From the NCBI RefSeq assembly GCF_003627755.1, contig NZ_CP032695.1:744001-808000 (forward strand): a stretch of DNA of 64,000 nucleotides, written 5' to 3'. Shown here in pieces: positions 43,011 through 50,925 of this stretch (the stretch's first letter is position 1; every line of letters starts with the position of its first letter). The translations under genes were made by a program, and so were the position numbers. Under the pieces are notes generated by a model. It did no database searches. It was not told the origin of the DNA and saw only the letters and a program-made list of their open reading frames with translations. The stretch comes from Rhizobium jaguaris (GTDB taxonomy: Bacteria; Pseudomonadota; Alphaproteobacteria; Rhizobiales; Rhizobiaceae).

Positions 43011-44237
43011 CTACTCAACGCTCGGCGGGCGGAGCAAGTGCTCGCGATCCAGGTCATCGGACTGATCAAGCCCGCCGCAAGCGTTGACGGATCCATCAAC
43101 GGGAGTCCGCAGGGCCTGTTGCAAACAAGGCCGTTGCCCCCTTGCGGGTACGACGTGGAAAATGCCCCCCGTCGAGGACGGGGTATAGGCGATAGTGGAG
43201 GGCGCCGAGTGCGAGAAACTGTCGTCACCATTCGGCTCCCGGACGGGAGCAGCAGACTCCTCGTCCGGTAGGCGGGGGAAAATCAACTGGACCGCGGTTC
43301 CGACGCCTAACTCGGACTGCAATTGAATCCATCCCCCTTGCCGCTCGACAAATGCGCGAACCTGGGCAAGTCCGAGGCCGGTTCCGACGCCAACCTCCTT
43401 CGTCGTGAAATAGGGTTCGAAGACCCGGCCCATCACCTCCTCGGTCATCCCTGAGCCGTTGTCGCCGACCGTGATCGCGACCATTCCACCGTACCCATCC
43501 GGTCGCTCGGCAACATTCGCGGCGGAGATGACGATCAGGCCGCCTTTGCGTGTGGCTGCATCAGCGTTTCGACACAAGTTCAGCAACGCGAAATAGAGTT
43601 CATCGGGATCAGCCTTCACCGGCCACAGGTCGGATTCGATCTCTATTTCCATCACCGTGTCCCGGCTTAACGACGGTCGCAAGGCCTCAACGGCGATGGA
43701 CAATTGCGCTTGCGTCGTGCCGGCATAGCAGCGACGGGCTGGACTTCCATGGTCCAGTAGCCTCCGCGTCAAAATCGCGCCTTTTTCGATCGCGCCACGC
43801 AAGCGGGTGAAGATCGTCTTTCGGGCATCGGCGTCGTTTTGGTGCTCCAGAAGGCGAAGGCCGCCATCGATCACGGCCAGGAGATTGTTCATATCATGCA
43901 CCACAGATTTTGAAACCTCGTCGCCGGATCCGCGCGTTCCGGGATCGATGTGCACCGGGAGGTCGCCGATCCCGGCCGCGGGCTGGAAGCGGCACAAGAT
44001 TCCCGAAACCTCTCCATCGGGGCCCGTTAACGGGATGTCGACAGACCGGAGCACAGGCGCCGGTCTTTGTTGTCCACACGCGCGCGTCGGAGCAACCGTG
44101 GCAGCGAAGAGGCGCCCGTCTCCGCTTGCCACGCCCGCACCGTCCGCCAGTACGACGATGTCTTGCGGAAGAACCTCAAGGGCGGGAGCGGCTTTCGAGC
44201 ATGGGGTGGTCGCCCCAAGTCCATCTGGTTTTTGCAT
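43011..44237 (-). CDS. Soluble sensor histidine kinase
   Basis: A 408-residue kinase without transmembrane segments. The start MQKPDGLG at 44235-44237 has AGGAGG 5 bases upstream; the frame is open further, but the extension is not conserved-looking. The N-terminal 100 residues are a diverged PAS-like domain (ILCRFQPAAG). The phospho-acceptor region is VSKSVVHDMNNLLAVIDGGL, a variant H box as in PAS hybrid kinases (HDxNNLL). HATPase: ALLNLCRNADAAT, VGDNGSGMTEEV, and GVGTGLGLAQVRAFVERQGG. The last 60 residues are low-complexity and may be a non-native tail. A 38-codon leader frame ends one base before its ATG (next entry). Confidence 0.87.
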   Translation of the reverse strand: MQKPDGLGATTPCSKAAPALEVLPQDIVVLADGAGVASGDGRLFAATVAPTRACGQQRPAPVLRSVDIPLTGPDGEVSGILCRFQPAAGIGDLPVHIDPGTRGSGDEVSKSVVHDMNNLLAVIDGGLRLLEHQNDADARKTIFTRLRGAIEKGAILTRRLLDHGSPARRCYAGTTQAQLSIAVEALRPSLSRDTVMEIEIESDLWPVKADPDELYFALLNLCRNADAATRKGGLIVISAANVAERPDGYGGMVAITVGDNGSGMTEEVMGRVFEPYFTTKEVGVGTGLGLAQVRAFVERQGGWIQLQSELGVGTAVQLIFPRLPDEESAAPVREPNGDDSFSHSAPSTIAYTPSSTGGIFHVVPARGQRPCLQQALRTPVDGSVNACGGLDQSDDLDREHLLRPPSVE

Positions 44238-44238
44238 A

Positions 44239-44355
44239 TCAACCTCCTGGTCCGTGGTCCGAAGCCATCCGCTTGGACAACGAATTCCTGTTCGGCGTGG
44301 CGTCGAACAGCAGAATGGATCCCAGTGCCCGCAAAGGGAAATCACCTCTCGCCAT
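44239..44355 (-). CDS. MARGDF leader peptide upstream of the kinase
   Basis: A 38-codon frame starting MARGDFPLRALGSILLFDAT, stopping at TGA (44239-44241), which is followed by one base and the kinase ATG. The kinase ribosome site lies inside this frame. The DNA around its start (GCTATCGACT..ATGGCGAGAGGTGATTT) recurs upstream of both PNPOx copies, at 22957 and 29196. The segment AGAGGTGAT is itself a near-perfect 16S anti-SD complement. It could be a coupled leader peptide or an RNA signal. Confidence 0.45.
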   Translation of the reverse strand: MARGDFPLRALGSILLFDATPNRNSLSKRMASDHGPGG

Positions 44356-44713
44356 CAAGTCGATAGCTTGTTGTAATTGGGATGGCGTTAGCGCGCACGA
44401 TCGCCGCAGGCGTAGTTCAGGACATCAGGGACTTGATGAAAGCACGCACCGCGGGCCTTGCCGCCTCGCCGGCGGGGGACGCTCTGAAGATCGATTTCAC
44501 CGGTGTCTTGATCGGCTAATTCCCACGCCAGGGAGCCCTCTGAAATCGATACCGCTGAAGCCGCCGTAACAAGGATGGACGAGGACCGGTGCTGCCGCAT
44601 TCCCCACCGTTATGGAATCGATACGAGCCAATTATTGGAAAACTTCGTCTCCCACTGCGACAACTGAAATGGTCAACGAACGCTACCGGTTCGCAAACAC
44701 AGGAAGCAACGCC
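44356..44713. other. Intergenic stretch before the P460 gene
   Basis: No gene seen. It separates the kinase leader (minus) from the cytochrome gene (plus) and should contain divergent promoters; I did not find convincing -35/-10 pairs. Confidence 0.4.
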
Positions 44714-45292
44714 ATGAGAATCATCAGTGCCTTGGGTGTCGTCCTTGCAGGGTTGTCCGTGATCGGCGCAGTCACTGCCTACGGCCAAGCCAAGACACAT
44801 TCGCAGTACGACGGTGCTGCCGCGGCCGTTGTCGACGACAACGGAAATCTGCAGGTGCCTTCCGACTATCGGACCGCTTATCAGGTGCTGGGCAGTTGGG
44901 CAGTCGCGAAAGATGATGGTCCAGGGTCAAAACAGTTGCACGTGGTCTATGCATCGCCCGGAACCGTCGCCGCATATCAAAAGGACGGTCGCTTTCCCGA
45001 CGGCGCCGTTCTCGTAAAGGAAGTCTTCAATGCGACGACCAACGAGATGACAACCGGAACCGTAAGCAGTGCCGGCACGCTCGCCGGCTGGTTCGTCATG
45101 GTAAAAGACGGCGCCGGCCGATTTCCAGGAAACAAGCTTTGGGGCGACGGCTGGGGTTGGTCCTGGTTCGACGCAACGAATCCGAAGAAGACCACATCCA
45201 CCGACTACACGGCGGACTGTCAGGCCTGTCACGAGCCGGCCCGACAGTCGGACTGGATCTACAGGCAAGGCTATCCGATTTTCAATCGATAA
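44714..45292 (+). CDS. Cytochrome P460-family protein
   Basis: A 192-residue protein with a signal peptide (MRIISALGVVLAGLSVIGAV, cleaved near AYGQA), so periplasmic. The mature part follows the P460 family: VPSDYRTAYQVLGSWAVAKD, DGAVLVKEVFNATTNEMTTG, GWFVMVKDGAGRFPGNKLWG DGWGW; the c-type haem motif CQACH near the C-terminus is complete, and ends DWIYRQGYPIF. P460 proteins carry an unusual cross-linked haem and act on hydroxylamine/NO; in non-nitrifiers the role is unclear. AGGAAG precedes the ATG. The cross-linking lysine cannot be assigned by eye. Confidence 0.87.
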   Translation: MRIISALGVVLAGLSVIGAVTAYGQAKTHSQYDGAAAAVVDDNGNLQVPSDYRTAYQVLGSWAVAKDDGPGSKQLHVVYASPGTVAAYQKDGRFPDGAVLVKEVFNATTNEMTTGTVSSAGTLAGWFVMVKDGAGRFPGNKLWGDGWGWSWFDATNPKKTTSTDYTADCQACHEPARQSDWIYRQGYPIFNR

Positions 45293-45429
45293 CCGGGTCG
45301 CCGCATGGACGGGCGGTTCTCCCTCGACTTTCGGAAGCTCCCCATGACCGCTGACATGAGATGTCGAACGGGATTTCCGTTTCTGCGACATTTCCACCAA
45401 AGAAACACACGATCAAGGAGACAATTCCC

Positions 45430-45645
45430 ATGAAAACAATCGGGATAACGCCTGCGGGCGAGAAGGGAAAAGAGATTGGCGCGGCTCGCTTGAAAGGACT
45501 GTCCGTGATCAGTATCGATGAATATCGCAAGTGTCCGGTATTCGACGCCGCGGCGACGAATAGGAGCGCGCGGCGCTCCTACAAACGCGAAGGACCGGTT
45601 GGCGCTACGATTGGCTTCGTCAAGCCGTTGAGGTGGTTCGCATGA
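45430..45645 (+). CDS. Small hypothetical protein upstream of azoR
   Basis: A 71-residue basic protein, preceded by an excellent ribosome site (AAGGAG, 9 bases before ATG). Sequence MKTIGITPAGEKGKEIGAAR with a Lys/Arg-rich middle. No known domain. Its TGA overlaps the ATG of the azoreductase gene, so the two are translationally coupled. Confidence 0.6.
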   Translation: MKTIGITPAGEKGKEIGAARLKGLSVISIDEYRKCPVFDAAATNRSARRSYKREGPVGATIGFVKPLRWFA

Positions 45646-46271
45646 ACATCCTTCATATTGATTGCAGCCCGCGTCCTCAATCGCACAGCCGCGAGCTTTC
45701 GGCGGCGATTGTCAAAAAGCTCCTCGAGGTCGCGCCCGGCGCTCACATCAACCGGCGCGACCTTGGCGCTTCCCCCCTGCCGCACGCCACATCCGATTAC
45801 GCGACCACGCTGTCGTCTCCGGCCACGTTGGCGGCACCGCTGAAAGGCGCTCTGGATCTCGCCGAAGCGCTCATTCATGAAGTCGAGGCGGCCGACGCGG
45901 TCGTCATCGGGACGCCCATGCACAACTTGACCGTTCCCTCGGTCCTCAAGGCGTGGATCGACCAAATCGTGCGCGCCGGTCGCACCTTCAGGTCGACGCC
46001 GACCGGGAAGGTGGGAATGCTGCCGGATCGTCCGGTCTTTATTGGCATTGCTTCCGGTGGCGTCTTTAGCGGCGAGCGAGCCAACCAGCCCGATTTTCTC
46101 ACGCCGTATCTGGCGGCCTTACTGGGCAGCATTGGCCTGAAAACCCAGCAATTCTTCTCCGTGCAGGCCACCGCGTTTCTCGACCGGGACCAAGCCGCAT
46201 TAGCGAGGGAGAAAACGCTGGCAGCGATCGACCTGACGGTCGTGGGAAAGGTTCCATGTCCGGCCGAATGA
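45642..46271 (+). CDS. azoR: FMN-dependent NADH-azoreductase
   Basis: A 209-residue flavodoxin-like enzyme that reduces azo bonds and quinones with NADH. The N-terminus MNILHIDCSPRPQSHSRELS is the FMN phosphate-binding loop; VVIGTPMHNLTVPSVLKAWI DQIVRAGRTF is the characteristic AzoR dimer/flavin motif; RPVFIGIASGGVFSGE follows. Cytosolic. It overlaps the small gene upstream and is followed 47 bp later by the quinone oxidoreductase paralogue, which fits a quinone/electrophile detoxification unit. Confidence 0.9.
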   Translation: MNILHIDCSPRPQSHSRELSAAIVKKLLEVAPGAHINRRDLGASPLPHATSDYATTLSSPATLAAPLKGALDLAEALIHEVEAADAVVIGTPMHNLTVPSVLKAWIDQIVRAGRTFRSTPTGKVGMLPDRPVFIGIASGGVFSGERANQPDFLTPYLAALLGSIGLKTQQFFSVQATAFLDRDQAALAREKTLAAIDLTVVGKVPCPAE

Positions 46272-46317
46272 CGGGCGTTGCCGCATCCGAGACGAACGAA
46301 CCGAGGAGACAATTATC

Positions 46318-47231
46318 ATGAAGGCAATCGTAGTAACGGATCAGGCTGCGGGAACGGCCGGCATGAAGCTGACGGAGCGGCCCCAGCCGCAGGCAGCGAT
46401 AAACGACGTCGTCGTTCAGGTTCATGCGTCGGGATTCACCTGGGATGAGCTGACGTGGCCGCCGACCTGGACTGACCGCCTCAATCGTGACCGAGCACCG
46501 TCGATCCCTGGGCACGAACTGGCCGGGGTGGTCACGGCCCTCGGTTATGGTACGACGGGGCTGTCGGTCGGACAACGGGTATTCGGCCTCACGGATTGGT
46601 ATCGCGACGGAAGCTTGGCGGAGTATGTGGCGGTCGAGGCACGCAATCTCGCGCCGCTGCCGGGCGACGTCGACTTCACCGTGGGCGCCAGCCCGCCGAT
46701 GCCGGGCCTGACCGCGTGGCAGGGACTATTCGAACATGGCCACCTACGGGCGGGGCAGAGCGTAATCGCGCACGGCGCGGCCGGTGTGGTCGGTTCAATG
46801 GTTACCCAGCTCGCACGACAGGCCGGCGCATACGTCATCGGCACCGGACGTGCCGCCGACCGTCAGGCGGTGCTTGATTTCGGCGCTCAGGAGTTCGTCG
46901 ACCTCGAGAACGACGCCCTGAAAGACGTCGGCTCGGTCGATCTGGTTTTCGACGTCTTCGGCGGCGACATTGCGAAGAGATCGGCAGGCCTGATTCGGCC
47001 CGGAGGAACACTGGTGACCATCGCCGGGCCGACCGAGCGCGGCCCGGCGATGGTCTGACGATCGACTTCGTTGTCGAGTCCATTGCGCCCAACTGGGTGA
47101 GATCGTTCAGCGGGTGCGGGACAGACGCTTGCGGACGAACATCGTACCGTCTCGACCCTCGAGGAAGCCGTCGCCGCCTTAAATCCGACGAGCGACGCAA
47201 GGGGAAGACAATCATTCGGGTTCGTCCGTAG
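46318..47231 (+). pseudogene. NADPH:quinone oxidoreductase paralogue, frameshifted 3' end
   Basis: The first 246 residues are intact and closely similar to the gene at 8552 (IPGHELAGVVTALGYGTTGL, VFGLTDWYRDGSLAEYV, AHGAAGVVGSMVTQLAR). After GPTERGPAMV a stop appears near 47055. The missing C-terminus can be recovered in other frames (LTIDFVVES, QRVRDRRLRTNI, EEAVAAL, GKTIIRVRP) by restoring about four single bases. The result would be the same 305-residue enzyme. Either a young pseudogene or base-calling errors. GAGGAG precedes the ATG. Confidence 0.8.
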
Positions 47232-47326
47232 GGATGCGCGCCCATGGGCGCATGCAGTCGGCCGGCGCTGTCCGGATCGGCCGGCTGCGTCCCTCTTAGC
47301 ATTAGTCCTAGCTACCGAGAGCGTCC

Positions 47327-47780
47327 ATGGCTTTTCACGTTAAAGATCAACGGCACACCCATGAGGTCGACGTCGACGGCGACATCCAGCTTTTGTGGGT
47401 GCTGCGCGACATACTCGCATGACCGGGACCAAGTTCGGCTGCGGCCAGGGCTGGCGGGCGCCTGCACCGTCCATCTCGACGGTCAGCCGGTCCGCTCGTG
47501 TCAGACGCCAGTCGACAGCGTCGGCAACAGCGCGGTCACCACGATCGAAGCAATCGGCGAGTCACCACAGGGCGCGACCTTACAGAAGGCGTGGGTGGAG
47601 CTCGAGGTAGTGCAATGCGGCTATTGCCAGTCCGCCAGATCATGTCGGCGGCAGCGCTACTGAGAGACACGCCGAAGCCGACCGATGACGACATCGATGC
47701 CGCCAGTCGGGCAATGTCTGCCGATGCGGCACCTATCACGCATCATCCGCGCCGCGATCAAACACGCTGCGGGGGCTTGA
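47327..47780 (+). pseudogene. iorA: 2Fe-2S small subunit of an isoquinoline 1-oxidoreductase-like enzyme, multiply frameshifted
   Basis: With several single-base restorations the region spells a complete IorA-type protein: MAFHVKDQRHTHEVDVDGD, then LLWVLRDIL, MTGTKFGCGQG, GACTVHLDGQPVRSCQTPV, VVQCGYCQS, MSAAALLRDTPKPTDDDIDA, and GNVCRCGTY. These are the N-terminal plant-type and C-terminal [2Fe-2S] cluster motifs. At least five frame breaks, nearly all losses of one G or C. One cluster-1 cysteine context (LCGAC in relatives) appears as LAGAC. As sequenced it cannot make the protein. Confidence 0.8.
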
Positions 47781-47784
47781 AATC

Positions 47785-49990
47785 ATGGATGAGCTTGTCC
47801 CAAAGAACAGATTGCCGATGGAACGCACGATGTCGCGCCGCTCTTTCTTCAAGGCACAGGTTTGCTGCTTGGTTTTGCACTGACCGGTGCAAGCACAGAG
47901 CCCGTCTTCGCGGCGCCAGCTTCACAGGTGGTCGAGAACGAGGTCACGGGTACTTTCGCGCCGAACGGATCTATACGGATCAATCCAACCGGCGCCGTGA
48001 CCCTGGTCATGCCGATGGTCGAGATGGGGCAGGGAGTTTACACGTCGCTCTCGATGCTTCTCGCTGAAGAACTCGAAGTGAAGCTTGACCAGATTCAAGT
48101 TCAGCACGCGCCGCCAAATCATGCGCTTTACGTCAATTCGATCATTGGCATTCAAAATACAGGTGGTTCCGCCTCTGTCCGCGCCTTCTGGATACCGCTG
48201 CGTCAGGCAGGCGCAGTGGGTCGAAATCTGCTGATTGCGGCAGCCGCAAGGAGCTGGAATGTCGATCCGGCGACTTGCCGCGCCATGGACGGCGTCGTGT
48301 TCGACGCGTTAGGCTCGAAGCATCTGAGCTACGGCGAACTCGCGGAGGCGGCGGCGATGATGCCTGTGCCGCCTGCGGCAACCGTCAAATTGAAGGATCC
48401 GAAGGATTTCACGCTGATCGGCACGCGTGCCAAGCGCGTGGATTCATCGATAAAGGTCGACGGGCGCGCACTCTATGGCATCGATACGCGACTGCCCGCA
48501 TGAAGGTTGCGTCCGTTGCTATTTCACCTGTGCTCGGCGGCAGAGTGAAGACGGTGCACGAGAAGGCGGCGTTGGCGGTTAAGGGCGTCCGGCAGGTGGT
48601 CAATATCGATGAAGCAGTTGCCATAGTGGCCGATCACACGGGTGCCGCAAAGAAGGGGCTCGAGGCCGCCGCCGTCACGTGGGATGACGGGCCGAACGGC
48701 ATGGTCAGCAATTCCGATATCATCAAGCAATTGGAGGAGGAATCCAAAAAGCCTGGCGCGATCGCGCGTAGCGACGGCGATGCAGAGAGGGCTCTTGCTG
48801 AGTCGGCGCAGCGGGTTGACGCTATCTATCAGGTGCCTTTCCTGGCCCATGCGGCGATGGAGCCGATGAATTGCACCGTTCATCTGCAGAAGGATTGTTG
48901 TGACATCTGGGTCGGGACCCAGGCGCCGACGATCACGCAGTCCCAGGTGGCCGACCTCACCAGCCTGCCAAAGGATGCGATCAAAATTCACAATCATCTG
49001 ATTGGCGGTGGCTTCGGCCGAAGGCTGGAGCCGGATGGGACGATCCTCGCCGTCAAGATAGCAAAGCACGTCGATGGTCCGGTGAAGGTGATCTGGAGCC
49101 GCGAGGAGGACATCCAGCACGATATGTATCGGCCGTACTATCTCGATCGGCTGTCGGCCGGACTTGATGTGACCGGCAAGCCGGTTGCGTGGACGCATCG
49201 GATCGCCGGCTCCTCCGTCATGGCTCGCTATTATCCCCCTTACGTCAAGGACGGATTGGACCCTGATGCGGTGGAAGCGGCGGCCAAGCCGCCCTATGAA
49301 TTGCCCAATATCCACGTCGACTTTGTCCAGGTCGAGCCCCCTGGTGTCCGGACATCCTGGTGGCGCGGCGTCGGACCGACGCACAATGTTTTCGTGGTCG
49401 AAAGCTTCATGGATGAGCTTGCGCGCGCCGCGAACCAGGATCCCGTCGCTTATCGCAAGGGATTGCTCGGTCACAATCCGCGAGCGCTTGCCGTTCTGTC
49501 CCTTGCCGCGGAAAAAGCAGGGTGGGGATCACCACTCCCTGCACGGCATGGCCGCGGGATTTCGGTACAATTCGCATACGGAAGCTACGCCTCGCAGGTC
49601 GCCGAGGTCGAAGTGGGGACCGATGGCTCAGTCAAAATCAAGCGTATCGTCTGCGCGATCGACTGCGGCCTGTACGTCAATCCCGACACGATCGAGGCAC
49701 AGGTTCAAGGTGGAACGCTTTTCGGACTGACCGCGGTGCTCCATGGCTCGATCACCTTCAAGGATGGACGGGTCGAGCAGAGCAATTTCGACAACTATCT
49801 GCCGATGCGTATCGATGAGGTGCCGGTGGTGGAGACGTACTTGATTAAGAACGCGGAGGCTCCGGGTGGCATTGGCGAAGCTTCAACAGCTACTGTGAGT
49901 GCCGCGGTGACCAATGCGATCTTCGCGGCGACAAACAAGCGTGTGCGCAGTCTGCCGATCGATACAAATTCGCTGAAGTCGTCGTCTTAA
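47785..49990 (+). pseudogene. iorB: Molybdopterin large subunit of an isoquinoline 1-oxidoreductase-like enzyme, two frame breaks
   Basis: A near-complete IorB-type (xanthine dehydrogenase-family) protein of about 735 residues in three frames. A Tat signal (SRRSFFKA) starts it; the frame breaks near 47860 and continues LLLGFALTGASTEPVFAAPA, TLVMPMVEMGQGVYTSLSML, QNTGGSASVRAF. A second break at 48500 (CTGCCCGCATGAAG, one base short) leads into MKVASVAISPVLGGRVKTVH, MEPMNCTVHL, NHLIGGGFGRRLEPDG, VRTSWWRGVGPTHNVF and the end GGIGEASTATVSAAVTNAI with the conserved active-site Glu. Acts on N-heterocycles or aldehydes in relatives; substrate unknown. Each break is a loss of one base. Confidence 0.82.
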
Positions 49991-50287
49991 TCGCCGCGGA
50001 TCATCCAATTTTTGAAATACCAACAAAAGATCGGATCTTGCCGTCTATTTGGGGCATTTTGTAGCCGAAACCCTCGCGCCTAACTTGTGGTGATTCTCAC
50101 TCACAATGCTTTCGACCGTGCGTCAACCATAGTCAGCGAGGCTCGCCGACCGAGTATATTTTTCTGAAAATAAAAGTAGCCGCTGTGTCAGGCATAAACT
50201 TAGGTCTAGGCAAGCGAGCCTTATCGGTCAGTCCACTACCGGCGCGCACGATAGCTCGGCGTAACCCAAAGCATTACTCTCCGCTGC
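49991..50287. other. Gene-free AT-richer stretch
   Basis: No gene; locally AT-rich near 50155-50180 (TATATTTTTCTGAAAATAAAA), which may hold a promoter for the following genes but no defined boxes were identified. Confidence 0.4.
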
Positions 50288-50722
50288 ATGAGATCTTTAT
50301 GGGAGAATGCTCTCCCAAGGCACGCGAGAGTTGTTATGCACGGATTGAGATTGACTATGGCTTCCAAATGCTGGTCCGCATCGGCGGGTTCTCCACAATC
50401 CAGCCGTGGCTGTTCGAACGATACTGTTGCAGCGGTTTCGGCGACTGGCGGCTGGTCGGACTGGAGCACTGTCGATCCGTCGACGCATCTGATCGGGCGA
50501 TACGTGAGCGAAGATGCCACGGCAGGGATTAGGGATCAAGCGCTCGAGGAAGCGGCGCGGATTGCAGATCAGGTTGCGGCTGGCAGGGACGACATGTTGC
50601 AGGGACTGGCGGCCCTCGGCGCATTGATTGCCGAGGGAATCCGGTCACTGAAGGAGTGTGAACAGAGTACGCGTTCCCCACCGGCTACCAGCCAGCGCGA
50701 AGCCGTCGACCTCAAATCATGA
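50288..50722 (+). CDS. Hypothetical protein of uncertain start
   Basis: The C-terminal half reads like a helical protein (DQALEEAARIADQVAAGRDD followed by MLQGLAALGALIAEGIRSLK), with consistent coding composition from about 50480 to 50722. The N-terminal half (SASAGSPQSSRGC) is less convincing, and no ribosome site stands out for the ATGs at 50288, 50336 or 50360. No family recognised. It could be a truncated gene. Confidence 0.4.
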   Translation: MRSLWENALPRHARVVMHGLRLTMASKCWSASAGSPQSSRGCSNDTVAAVSATGGWSDWSTVDPSTHLIGRYVSEDATAGIRDQALEEAARIADQVAAGRDDMLQGLAALGALIAEGIRSLKECEQSTRSPPATSQREAVDLKS

Positions 50723-50925
50723 CGCAATGCGCGGCAATTGTTGCCAATCTGGCGGCCCCGCCGTTCCTGGGCCGCAAGTCGCCGGGAATCACATAATGGA
50801 TGAGCTGCGCCGGCAGCCGCGTCATTGCGTCGATCGTCTAGCCGGCGGTCGTCAAAGGAACCTTTGAATGACGGGTCGTTTCGGCAACTGCCGGCTGGTC
50901 GGCGGTGTTTTGAAGGAGAGCTTTG

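Noticed and set aside
43011..44345. Longer start for the kinase at 44345
   Set aside because: The extension has no ribosome site and unusual composition, whereas AGGAGG lies ideally before the ATG at 44237.
48524..49474. 316-residue minus-strand frame over iorB
   Set aside because: Antisense of a coding region with conserved molybdenum-enzyme motifs.
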